The position numbers were made by a program, and so were the translations under genes. A stretch of DNA of 64,000 bases, taken from the NCBI GenBank assembly GCA_964498075.1, contig CAZCGA010000020.1, positions 1 through 64,000 on the forward strand. The letters run 5' to 3'. The DNA is from CAZCGA01 sp964498075. GTDB taxonomy: Bacteria > Desulfobacterota > Binatia > HRBIN30. Below are positions 50,953-59,568 of the stretch, piece after piece. The notes below the pieces were generated by a model. That model was given only the letters and a program-made list of their open reading frames with translations. It had not been told where the DNA came from and did no database searches. How positions within the stretch are numbered: position 1 is the first letter of the stretch; each line of letters opens with the position of its first letter.

Positions 50953-53900
50953 ATGGCAAAGTTCTTCATCAACCGGCCCATCGTGGCGATGGTCATCTCG
51001 ATCATCCTGGTGATCGTCGGGATCGTCGCTATGCTGCAGCTTCCCATTGCCCTGTTCCCTGAAATCGCCCCGCCGGAGATCCAGTTGCAGGCGACCTACG
51101 TGGGGGCTGATGCCAACACGGTCGCGGATTCGGTGGCCACGCCGATCGAGCAGCAGATGCAGGGCGTGGACAACATGATCTACATGTACTCCTACAACGC
51201 CAGCAACGGACAGATGACGCTGAAGGTCGATTTCGACGTCACCACTGTACCGAACACCGACCAGATCCTGGTGCAGATGCGCTACTCGCAGGCCCAGTCG
51301 CAGCTGCCGTTCGACGTCCAGCAGTACGGCGTCACCATCAAGAAGTCGACGACCAGTCCGCTGGCGCTGTTCTCGCTCTACTCGCCCAAGGGCACGTACG
51401 ACGCGCTCTTCCTCACCAACTATGCGTACATCAACGTCAACAACCCGATGTCGCGCGTACCGGGCGTCGGCCAGGTGTCGATCTTCGGCGCCGGAAATTA
51501 CGCCATGCGTTTCTGGGTCGACCCCGACACGCTGTCCAAGCTCGGCATCACGGTGAGCGAGATCCTCGACGCGCTGCAGAAGCAGAACACGGTGAACCCG
51601 GCCGGGCAGATCGGCGGCGAGCCGATACCGCCCGGACAGCAGTTCACCTACACGGTGCGCGCCCAGGGGCGCCTCACCGACGAGCAGCAGTTCGGTGACG
51701 TCGTCGTGCGTGCCAACGTCGACGGCTCCGTCGTGCGCATGCGCGACGTAGCGCGCGTCGAGCTCGGCGCGCAGAACTACAGCATGATCGGCCGCCTGAA
51801 TGGCGCGCCGGCGGCGATCATCGCCGTCTACCAGTTGCCCGGCTCGAACGCGATCGACACCATGAAGCAGGCCAAAGCGTTGATGGAGGAGGCGAAGACG
51901 CGCTTTCCTGACGACCTCGACTACGTCGTCTCGCTCGACACCACGCTGGCGGTCACCGAGGGCATCAGCGATATCGTCCACACCTTGTTCGAGGCGCTCG
52001 TGCTCGTCATCATCGTCGTCTTCGTGTTCCTGCAGGGCTTCCGCGCCACGCTGATCCCGTTGCTCGCCGTGCCGGTGTCGCTGGTCGGCACGTTCGCGGT
52101 CTTCCCACTGTTCGGCTTTTCGATCAACACGCTGTCGCTGTTCGGCTTGGTGCTGGCGATCGGCCTCGTCGTCGACGACGCCATCGTGGTGGTGGAGGCG
52201 GTCGAGCACCACATCGAGCACGGGCTGTCACCGCGCGACGCCGCTTTGAAGGCGATGGAACAGGTGTCCGGCCCGGTGGTGGCGATCGCGCTCATCTTGT
52301 CAGCGGTGTTCGTTCCCACTGCCTTCATCCCCGGCATCACCGGCCGGCTCTACCAGCAATTCGCCGTCACCATCGCGGTGTCGGTGGTCATCTCCGCCTT
52401 CAACGCGCTGTCGCTCAGTCCGGCGCTCTCGGCGCTGCTGCTGCGCCCCAAGAAGGAGGCGCGCGGCCCGCTCGGCACCTTCTTCCGCTGGTTCAACCGC
52501 GTCTTCGGTCGTGCCACCGACGGCTACGTCAACGGCTGCCACCACCTGATCCGCAAGGCCGGCATGGCAATGCTCCTGCTCGCCGGCTTTGTCGTCCTCG
52601 CCGGGCTGTTCGGCTCGCGCCTGCCTGCGAGCTTCCTGCCGGAGGAAGACCAGGGGTACTTCTACATGAACGCGCAACTGCCAGACGCCGCGTCGCTGCA
52701 GCGCACCGACGCGGTCTGCAAGAAAATCGAGGCGATCCTCAAGGAGACGCCTGGCGTGCAGACGTACAACACCATCGTCGGCTTCAGTCTGCTGAGCGGC
52801 GTCAACACGACCTACAGCGGCTTCTACTTCGTCACCCTGTCGCCGTGGGGCGAGCGCGACAAGCAGGGCCGCACCGCGGCGGTGATCATGCGCGAGATCA
52901 ACGAACGGCTGTACATGCTGCCGGAGGCGCAAGCATTCGCCTTCCCACCGCCGGCCATTCCCGGCGTCGGCACATCGGGCGGCGCGACCTTCATGCTCGA
53001 GGACCGCTCCGGCCAGGGCGTCGAGTTTCTGGCCAAGAACACCAACGACTTCCTCGCCGCGGCGCGCAAGCGGCCGGAGCTTGCGACGGTGTGGACGACG
53101 TTCATCCCGAACGTGCCGCAGGTGTTCGCCCGGGTCGATCGCGACAAGGTGCTCAAGCAGGGCGTCGAGCTGAGCACCGTGTACAAGACGCTCCAAAGCT
53201 TCTTGGGCGGCGCGTTCGTTAACTACTTCAACCGCTTCGGGTTCGTCTGGCAGGTGTACGTGCAGGCCGAGGGCGCCGCGCGCACGCAGGCGGACAACGT
53301 CGGCCGGTTCTACGTGCTGAACAGCAAGCGCGAACAGGTGCCGCTCTCGGCAGTGGTCGAGATGCAGACCACCAACGGCCCCGAGTTCCTCATGCACTAC
53401 AACGGCTTCAATGCCGCGCAGATCAGCGCCTCGGCCAAGCCCGGCGTCAGCTCCGGGCAGGTCATGGCGGCGCTGCAGGAGGTGTTCGCCGCCACCCAGC
53501 CGCGCGAGATGGGCTACGACTACATGGGCATGTCGTTTCAGGAGCAGGCGTCGGCGCAGGGTGTGCCGCCGAGCGTCATCTTCGGCTTCTCGCTGCTCAT
53601 GGTGTTTCTCATCCTGGCGGCGCAGTACGAGAGCTGGACGCTGCCGTTCAGCGTCCTGCTCGGCGTACCGATCGCCGTCTTCGGGGCCTTCGCGGCGCTC
53701 TGGCTGCGCGCCTTCGACAACGACGTGTACGCGCAGATCGGGTTGGTGATGCTGATCGGTTTGGCGGCCAAGAACGCCATCCTGATCGTCGAGTTCTGCA
53801 AGGACGAGTACGAGAAGGGCACGCCGCTGGTCGATGCGGCGCTGGCCGGCGCGCGGCTCCGCCTGCGCCCCATTTTAATGACCGCGTTCGCCTTCATCCT

Positions 53901-54120
53901 CGGCGTCGTGCCCCTGGTTATTGCCTCCGGCGCCGGCGCGGAGTCGCGCAAGATCCTCGGCACGGCGGTGATCGGCGGCATGATCGCCGCGTCGCTGATT
54001 GCCATCTTCATCATCCCGGTGTCGTTCTACGTCGTCGAGCGCCTGTCGCATCGCAAGGGCGAGGCGCCGGCAGCCGCGCCGCAGCCCGAGGCGGGCGCCG
54101 CGAAAGCGGGAGCGCACTGA
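50953..54120 (+). CDS. RND multidrug efflux transporter (HAE-1/AcrB type)
   Basis: 1055 residues, full length. Twelve membrane helices and two large periplasmic loops. The proton-relay aspartates are in GLVVDDAIVVVE (near 407-408), the lysine is in GLAAKNAILIVEF (near 937), and the first helix begins FFINRPIVAMV. It expels hydrophobic and amphiphilic compounds by proton exchange. The stop overlaps the start of the outer-membrane gene by one base. Confidence 0.95.
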   Translation: MAKFFINRPIVAMVISIILVIVGIVAMLQLPIALFPEIAPPEIQLQATYVGADANTVADSVATPIEQQMQGVDNMIYMYSYNASNGQMTLKVDFDVTTVPNTDQILVQMRYSQAQSQLPFDVQQYGVTIKKSTTSPLALFSLYSPKGTYDALFLTNYAYINVNNPMSRVPGVGQVSIFGAGNYAMRFWVDPDTLSKLGITVSEILDALQKQNTVNPAGQIGGEPIPPGQQFTYTVRAQGRLTDEQQFGDVVVRANVDGSVVRMRDVARVELGAQNYSMIGRLNGAPAAIIAVYQLPGSNAIDTMKQAKALMEEAKTRFPDDLDYVVSLDTTLAVTEGISDIVHTLFEALVLVIIVVFVFLQGFRATLIPLLAVPVSLVGTFAVFPLFGFSINTLSLFGLVLAIGLVVDDAIVVVEAVEHHIEHGLSPRDAALKAMEQVSGPVVAIALILSAVFVPTAFIPGITGRLYQQFAVTIAVSVVISAFNALSLSPALSALLLRPKKEARGPLGTFFRWFNRVFGRATDGYVNGCHHLIRKAGMAMLLLAGFVVLAGLFGSRLPASFLPEEDQGYFYMNAQLPDAASLQRTDAVCKKIEAILKETPGVQTYNTIVGFSLLSGVNTTYSGFYFVTLSPWGERDKQGRTAAVIMREINERLYMLPEAQAFAFPPPAIPGVGTSGGATFMLEDRSGQGVEFLAKNTNDFLAAARKRPELATVWTTFIPNVPQVFARVDRDKVLKQGVELSTVYKTLQSFLGGAFVNYFNRFGFVWQVYVQAEGAARTQADNVGRFYVLNSKREQVPLSAVVEMQTTNGPEFLMHYNGFNAAQISASAKPGVSSGQVMAALQEVFAATQPREMGYDYMGMSFQEQASAQGVPPSVIFGFSLLMVFLILAAQYESWTLPFSVLLGVPIAVFGAFAALWLRAFDNDVYAQIGLVMLIGLAAKNAILIVEFCKDEYEKGTPLVDAALAGARLRLRPILMTAFAFILGVVPLVIASGAGAESRKILGTAVIGGMIAASLIAIFIIPVSFYVVERLSHRKGEAPAAAPQPEAGAAKAGAH

Positions 54121-55766
54121 TGGAGGCGCGGGGACCGAGGCAGCGAGACATCCGCGGCCCAGGGCGTTGCCCTGGGCTCATGGCTAGTCGCCCCCTTGGG
54201 GCTCAGACCAATCGTGTGTCGGCTTGGCGGTGGGGATCGTCCGCCCCAACGGGGCAGCCATCCGTCAGCCCGGGGCAACGCCCCGGGCTGAGCGCCACCG
54301 CCACCGTCGTGCTCACGCTCACCCTGCTGCTCGCAGGCTGCGCCATCGGCCCCAACTACAAGCGGCCAGTGATCGACACGCCACCCGCGTACCGCGGCGA
54401 GACAACCCCCGAGGCCGCGCCCATCGATGCGGCGTCGCTCGCGGACCTGCCGTGGTGGCAGGTGTTCCAAGACCCGGTGCTCACGGGTCTGATCGAGGAA
54501 TCGCTGGCGAACAGCTACGACATGCGCATCGTCGCCGCGCGCGTCGAGCAAGCCCGTTACGCCGTCGGTGTCACGCGCGCCGATTTGTTGCCGCAAGCCT
54601 CGTACGAGGGCGCCGCGCAGCGGGGACGGTTCGCCAACCCGCTCGGCGGGGACAATGTCACCACCAACCAGTTCCTCGGCGCCTTCCAGATGGCGTGGGA
54701 GATCGACATCTGGGGCCGCATCCGCCGCGCTACGGAGGCGTCTCTGGCCGATCTGTTCGCCACCGAGGACGTGCAGCGCGGCGTCATCCTGTCGCTGGTC
54801 ACCGTCGTAGCGCAAGCGTACTTCGAGCTGCGTGAGCTGGATCTCGAGCTGGAGATCGCCAAGCGCACGCGCGACTCGTTCCAGCAGACTCTCGACCTGT
54901 TCACGCGGCGGCTGCTCGGTGGCGTCGGCAACAAGTTGGCAACCTCGCGCGCCGAGGCCGCGCTCGCCAGCACGGCGGCGACCATTCCGGATCTGGAGAG
55001 ACAGATCGTCGCGAAGGAAAACCAGATCAGCATCCTGCTCGGTCGCAACCCAGGACCGATCGCCCGCGGTGCGGTGTTGACCGAACAAGCGTACCCGCCG
55101 GACGTGCCGGCCGGCCTGCCCGCGGCCCTGCTGGAGCAGCGCCCCGACATTCTGCAGGCGGAGCAGAACATCGTGGCGTCGAACGCCCTGGTGGGTGTCG
55201 CCATCACGAACTTCCTACCGCGCATCGGCCTCACTACACTGTACGGCGGGCAGAGCACGGAGATCGAGAACATCGTCAAGGGGCCCGGCAACGTGTGGTC
55301 CGTGGGCGGCTCGCTCTTAGGTCCGATCTTTCAGGGTGGACACCTGTACTATTCGTACATGGGCAGCGTCGCGTCTTGGGAGGAAGCGAAGCTCGCCTAC
55401 GAGCAGACCGTGCTGAACGCCCTCGGCGAAGTGTCGAACACGCTGGTCGCCCGGCAGAGATTCGCGGAATCGCGCGTCGAGCTTGAACGGCAAGTCACCG
55501 CGCTGCAGGAGTCCGTGCGCCTCTCGACCCTGCGCTACACGGGCGGGCTCGCGACCTACTACGAAGTGCTCGAAGCCCAGCAGCAACTCTTCCCGGCCGA
55601 GAACACGTTGGCGCGCACGCAACTGAATCAACTCGTGGCGGTGGTCCAGCTGTACCGCGCCCTCGGCGGCGGCTGGCGCGCGGAAGAGGAGCGTCATCCC
55701 GAGCAGTACCCCATGCACCGTGAGGTTCTCGACAAGATCGTGCCCGGGGGCGGACGGCCCGAGTGA
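54120..55766 (+). CDS. Outer-membrane efflux lipoprotein (OprM/NodT family) with repeat-encoded N-terminus
   Basis: 548 residues. The family part begins at the lipobox LLLAGC (near residue 75) followed by AIGPNYKRPVIDTP, then the two TolC-like repeats. Ahead of the lipobox lie about 58 residues encoded by four GC-rich palindromes, giving peptides such as RCPGLMASRPLG and SPGQRPGLSA. The ATG at 54120 overlaps the pump stop (TGATG), so translation must pass through the repeat to reach the signal helix. No good start codon exists after the repeat except GTG codons inside the hydrophobic core. Confidence 0.88.
   Translation: MEARGPRQRDIRGPGRCPGLMASRPLGAQTNRVSAWRWGSSAPTGQPSVSPGQRPGLSATATVVLTLTLLLAGCAIGPNYKRPVIDTPPAYRGETTPEAAPIDAASLADLPWWQVFQDPVLTGLIEESLANSYDMRIVAARVEQARYAVGVTRADLLPQASYEGAAQRGRFANPLGGDNVTTNQFLGAFQMAWEIDIWGRIRRATEASLADLFATEDVQRGVILSLVTVVAQAYFELRELDLELEIAKRTRDSFQQTLDLFTRRLLGGVGNKLATSRAEAALASTAATIPDLERQIVAKENQISILLGRNPGPIARGAVLTEQAYPPDVPAGLPAALLEQRPDILQAEQNIVASNALVGVAITNFLPRIGLTTLYGGQSTEIENIVKGPGNVWSVGGSLLGPIFQGGHLYYSYMGSVASWEEAKLAYEQTVLNALGEVSNTLVARQRFAESRVELERQVTALQESVRLSTLRYTGGLATYYEVLEAQQQLFPAENTLARTQLNQLVAVVQLYRALGGGWRAEEERHPEQYPMHREVLDKIVPGGGRPE
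54157..54290 (+). repeat. BIME-like mirrored REP doublet (four hairpins)
   Basis: Perfect or near-perfect stems at 54157-54177 (GCCCAGGGC/GCCCTGGGC, loop GTT), 54190-54202, 54243-54255 (GCCCC/GGGGC, loop AAC) and 54266-54290 (11 bp, loop AAC). The third and fourth hairpins are inverted versions of the second and first, the arrangement of a BIME made of two opposed REP doublets. Confidence 0.8.
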
Positions 55767-55827
55767 TTCGGGTTCGACCTGGGTTGAACAGCTGGCGGAG
55801 GCGGTCCTCCGGATAGAGTGAGAGGCC

Positions 55828-58629
55828 ATGAACGCCGAACAAGCGCGCCTGGATGAGGCGGACGAACGCGGAGTTGCTTGGAGACAGTGGGGCCCCTACC
55901 TCAGCGAGCGGCAGTGGGGGACCGTCCGCGAAGACTACAGCGAGCACGGCAACGCCTGGGAGTACTTCCCGCACGATCACGCGCGGTCACGCGCCTACCG
56001 CTGGGGAGAGGACGGGTTGGCCGGCATCTCGGACGACCGCCAGCGCCTCTGCTTTGCCTTGGCATTGTGGAACGGGAAGGACCCCATCCTGAAGGAGCGG
56101 CTGTTCGGTCTGACGAACAGCGAGGGCAACCACGGCGAGGACGTGAAAGAGTACTACTTCTACCTGGACAGCACGCCGACCCACTCCTACATGAAGTACC
56201 TCTACAAGTACCCGCAGGCGGCCTTCCCCTACGCCGACCTGGTACACACGAATCGTGGCCGCTCGCGTGAGTGGCGCGAGTACGAGCTCCTCGACACGGG
56301 CGTGTTCGACGACGACCGATACTTCGATGTGTTCGTCGAGTACGCGAAGCAGTCGCCGCAGGACATCCTGGTCCGGATCACGGTGTGCAACCGGGGGCCC
56401 GAGGCGGCCGTGCTGCATGTGCTACCGACGCTGTGGTTCCGCAACACGTGGACCTGGGAGCCGGGAGCCGCCCGACCCGCGTTGCGGGGCGTGGAAGCGA
56501 CCGGATCGTGCCGCGTCGTCGAAGCCTCTCACGACGGACTCGGCAAACGGTACCTCTACTGTGATGCGTCGCCGCCGCTCCTGTTCACGGAGAACGAGAC
56601 GAACAGCGAGCGGATCTTCGGGACACCGAACCGCTCGCCGTATGTCAAGGACGCGATCGATCGCTACCTCCTGCACGGGCAGCACGATGCGGTGAATCCC
56701 GCCCAGACCGGTACCAAGGTCGTTGCGCTCTACCCGCTGACGGTGGGTTCGGGCCAGACGCGAACCCTGTGGTTGCGGTTGTCGAACCACGCGCCCGGAG
56801 AGCTGGCGGCGACCTCCGTCGCTATGCCGTTTGGCGAGGGGTTCGAGGCTGCGATGACCGCCCGCCAGCGCGAAGCCGACGAGTTCTACGACGCGATCAC
56901 GCCGGCCTCGTTCACGGCGGACGAGGCGCGCGTGATGCGGCAGGCGCTGGCGGGGATGCTGTGGAGCAAGCAGTTCTTCTATTATGACCTGAACCGATGG
57001 CTCAAGGAGCGCGGCGCCGGCCCGCTCGGGTCTTCAGAGAAGACCGTCTCCCGAAACGCCCACTGGTACCACATGGTGAATTCCGATGTCGTCTCGATGC
57101 CCGACAAGTGGGAGTATCCGTGGTACGCGGCCTGGGACCTCGCCTTCCACGTCCTCGCGCTGTCCATGGTCGACGCGAGCTTCAGCAAGCAGCAGCTCAG
57201 TCTGATGCTGCACCGCAGGTACCTCCATCCCAACGGCCAGATCCCGGCCTATGAGTGGAGCTTCAGCGACGTGAATCCGCCGGTGCACGCTTGGGCGACC
57301 ATGTTCACCTACCAGCTCGATAAGGCGAGCCGGGGCACGGGCGACATCGAGTGGCTGGAACGGTCCTTCCAGAAGTTGGCCATGAACTTCACCTGGTGGG
57401 TCAACCGCAAGGACCGCGATGGCCGCAACGTGTTCGAAGGTGGCTTCCTCGGCCTGGACAACATCGGGGTGTTCGACCGCAGCGCTCCTCTGCCGACCGG
57501 CGGTCACCTGGAACAGGCCGACGGAACCGCCTGGATGGCCCTGTTCAGCCTGAACATGCTCGAGATTGCTCTGGAGCTGAGCCGCTCCAGGCCCATCTAC
57601 GTCGACATGGCGCAGAAGTTCTTCGAGCACTTCATGTGGATCGCCGCGGCGATGAACCACGTCGGGGGTGGCGAGGGGTTGTGGGACGAACAGGACGGGT
57701 TCTTCTACGATGTGCTGCGACTGCCCGACGGGCGGGCGCACCGGCTCAAGATCCGCTCCATCGTCGGTCTGCTTCCGCTGTGCGCGGTCTGGGTCTACAA
57801 GCGGCAGGAGCTCGCCCATGTCCCCGATCTCGGAGAACGCGCGCGCCGCTTTCTGGCGGCGCGGCCCGAGCTGATCATCAACATGGCCGATCCGAGGCGG
57901 CCCGGCTGCGGCGACCGGCGCCTCATGTCCGTGCTCGACGAGCAACGGCTGCGGCGCGTGCTGGAGACGATGCTGAATGAGGGCGAGTTCCTGAGCCCCT
58001 ACGGAATTCGCTCCCTCTCTCGGTATCACGCCGATCACCCGTATGTGTTGCAGGTGCAGGGCCGGGAGTTCCGGGTGGACTACCGGCCGGCCGAGTCGAA
58101 CACGGGGGTGTTCGGCGGCAACTCGAACTGGCGCGGCCCGGTGTGGATGCCCTTGAATGTCATGATCATCCGGGCGCTCTTGCAATATCACCTGTACTAC
58201 GGGGACGACTTTACGGTCGAGTGCCCGACGGGCTCGGGCCGACGCTTGACGCTGTTCGACGTCGCGCACGAGATCAGCAAACGGCTGACGGCGATCTTCC
58301 TGCGCGACGTTTCGCCAGGCTCAGGACAGACTGGACGCCGGCCGGTCTACGGCGGCACGGCCAAGTTCCAGGAGGACCCGCACTGGCGCGACTACATCCT
58401 CTTCTACGAGTACTTCCACGGCGACAACGGCGCCGGAATCGGGGCCAGCCACCAGACCGGCTGGACCGGTGTCGTCGCCAGGCTCATGCACCTGTTCGCG
58501 ACGGTCAACGGCCGCGAGTTCCTCGCCCTCGAAAGCAAGGAGGCAGGCTTCCGCGCGCTGAGCGCCTCCGGCGCCGCAGACGCTCGCGCAGGCAACTTCC
58601 CCGTGGAGCCGCGAGGACCGGCGCGGTGA
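55828..58629 (+). CDS. GH63-like glucosidase
   Basis: 933 residues, with the (alpha/alpha)6 barrel of the GH63/MGH1-type family in the C-terminal half. Diagnostic stretches are EDVKEYYFYLDSTPTHSYMK near 110, PWYAAWDLAFHVLALSMVD near 432 and NSNWRGPVWMPLNVMI near 760. Members hydrolyse alpha-glucosidic bonds (mannosyl oligosaccharide glucosidase, mannosylglycerate hydrolase and relatives); the natural substrate here is unknown. No signal peptide, so cytoplasmic. Length suits bacterial glucosidases of this type. The stop overlaps the next gene (GTGA). Confidence 0.85.
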   Translation: MNAEQARLDEADERGVAWRQWGPYLSERQWGTVREDYSEHGNAWEYFPHDHARSRAYRWGEDGLAGISDDRQRLCFALALWNGKDPILKERLFGLTNSEGNHGEDVKEYYFYLDSTPTHSYMKYLYKYPQAAFPYADLVHTNRGRSREWREYELLDTGVFDDDRYFDVFVEYAKQSPQDILVRITVCNRGPEAAVLHVLPTLWFRNTWTWEPGAARPALRGVEATGSCRVVEASHDGLGKRYLYCDASPPLLFTENETNSERIFGTPNRSPYVKDAIDRYLLHGQHDAVNPAQTGTKVVALYPLTVGSGQTRTLWLRLSNHAPGELAATSVAMPFGEGFEAAMTARQREADEFYDAITPASFTADEARVMRQALAGMLWSKQFFYYDLNRWLKERGAGPLGSSEKTVSRNAHWYHMVNSDVVSMPDKWEYPWYAAWDLAFHVLALSMVDASFSKQQLSLMLHRRYLHPNGQIPAYEWSFSDVNPPVHAWATMFTYQLDKASRGTGDIEWLERSFQKLAMNFTWWVNRKDRDGRNVFEGGFLGLDNIGVFDRSAPLPTGGHLEQADGTAWMALFSLNMLEIALELSRSRPIYVDMAQKFFEHFMWIAAAMNHVGGGEGLWDEQDGFFYDVLRLPDGRAHRLKIRSIVGLLPLCAVWVYKRQELAHVPDLGERARRFLAARPELIINMADPRRPGCGDRRLMSVLDEQRLRRVLETMLNEGEFLSPYGIRSLSRYHADHPYVLQVQGREFRVDYRPAESNTGVFGGNSNWRGPVWMPLNVMIIRALLQYHLYYGDDFTVECPTGSGRRLTLFDVAHEISKRLTAIFLRDVSPGSGQTGRRPVYGGTAKFQEDPHWRDYILFYEYFHGDNGAGIGASHQTGWTGVVARLMHLFATVNGREFLALESKEAGFRALSASGAADARAGNFPVEPRGPAR

Positions 58630-59414
58630 CCCGGCGGAAACGACGCAACCACTGGCTCGCGCGCGCCCTCCGCAGCAAGATCCGCCCCCTCTTCTCGCGC
58701 CGGCTCTCGAGGCTCGCCGCGCTGGTCGTGCCCGCCATTTACATCTTCTATATGCGACTGGTCTGGGCGACGAGCCGCATCGAGGAGCACAACTTCACTG
58801 ATCTCAAGCGCATCATCACGGAGTACAACGGCGCCGTCGGCTTGCTGTGGCACGAGGAGGTGATGACCGTCGCGTTCGGCTATGCCTATCTCGGCTTTCG
58901 CCCACACACGCTCGCCAGCCTCGGCGAGTCCGGCGAGCTGATCACCCGCATGCTGACGCGCTGCGGGTTCGTGGTCTTCCGCGGCGGCTCGACCACGCAC
59001 CGCTCCCGGCGCGCCGAAGGCGCCCTCCAGGACATGATCGACCACATGCGGACACACGACGAGGTCATCTACGGGCTGACGGTGGATGGGTCGAAGGGCC
59101 CTCCCTATCGCATGAAGACGGGCGGCCTCGTCATCGCCCGTGAATGCGGCCGGCCGGTCGTGCTGGCGCGAACATGGTACAAGCGCTGCCTCCGTCTGCC
59201 CACGTGGGACCGCATGGCGGTTCCGCTACCGTTCAACGTCATCGGCTATTACCTGCGTGGTCCCTACATGGTGCCCGACAGTGCCCACACAGAAGCCGGC
59301 CTCGAACAGTTTCGCCTGCAGCTCGAGAGCGAGCTGATTGACCTCGCGGCACAGAGCTACGCCGACATGGGGCAGCCGCGCCCCGCGAGTCTCGTCAAGC
59401 GCCGACCGGCCTGA
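58626..59414 (+). CDS. DUF374 lysophospholipid acyltransferase-like protein
   Basis: 262 residues from a GTG overlapping the glucosidase stop. One membrane segment near 28-46, then the DUF374 domain: a WHEEVM block near 76 in the place of the HX4D motif, FRGGSTTHRSRRA near 118, and VDGSKGPPYRMKTGG near 155. DUF374 proteins are LPLAT-superfamily enzymes that acylate lipid A or lysophospholipids. Linkage to a glucosidase may point to glycolipid metabolism. Confidence 0.8.
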   Translation: MTRRKRRNHWLARALRSKIRPLFSRRLSRLAALVVPAIYIFYMRLVWATSRIEEHNFTDLKRIITEYNGAVGLLWHEEVMTVAFGYAYLGFRPHTLASLGESGELITRMLTRCGFVVFRGGSTTHRSRRAEGALQDMIDHMRTHDEVIYGLTVDGSKGPPYRMKTGGLVIARECGRPVVLARTWYKRCLRLPTWDRMAVPLPFNVIGYYLRGPYMVPDSAHTEAGLEQFRLQLESELIDLAAQSYADMGQPRPASLVKRRPA

Positions 59415-59447
59415 TTCTCAGCATTGCGAAGCTGATCCGCGAGCCCC

Positions 59448-59479
59448 CGTACCGCGCTGGACAGTCGTACCAGGGTACG
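59448..59479 (+). promoter_or_regulatory. Candidate operator upstream of feoB
   Basis: CGTACC at 59448-59453 and an inverted pair CGTACC/GGTACG at 59466-59479 with a two-base gap, about 90 bases before feoB. A CATACC follows near 59491. Such repeated half-sites suit a dimeric metal repressor; the DtxR-type regulator encoded downstream is the obvious candidate, by inference. Confidence 0.35.
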
Positions 59480-59568
59480 GATTCTGCAGCCCATACCGGC
59501 ATGCAGGGACCTCCATCTCCATTTCCCGGGGCACTCTTCGCCGCCGATCCGTGGTTTCCGGCGGGTGC

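Noticed and set aside
50536..53397. Minus-strand frames of 561 and 365 residues over the RND pump gene
   Set aside because: They are shadows of a full-length RND transporter.
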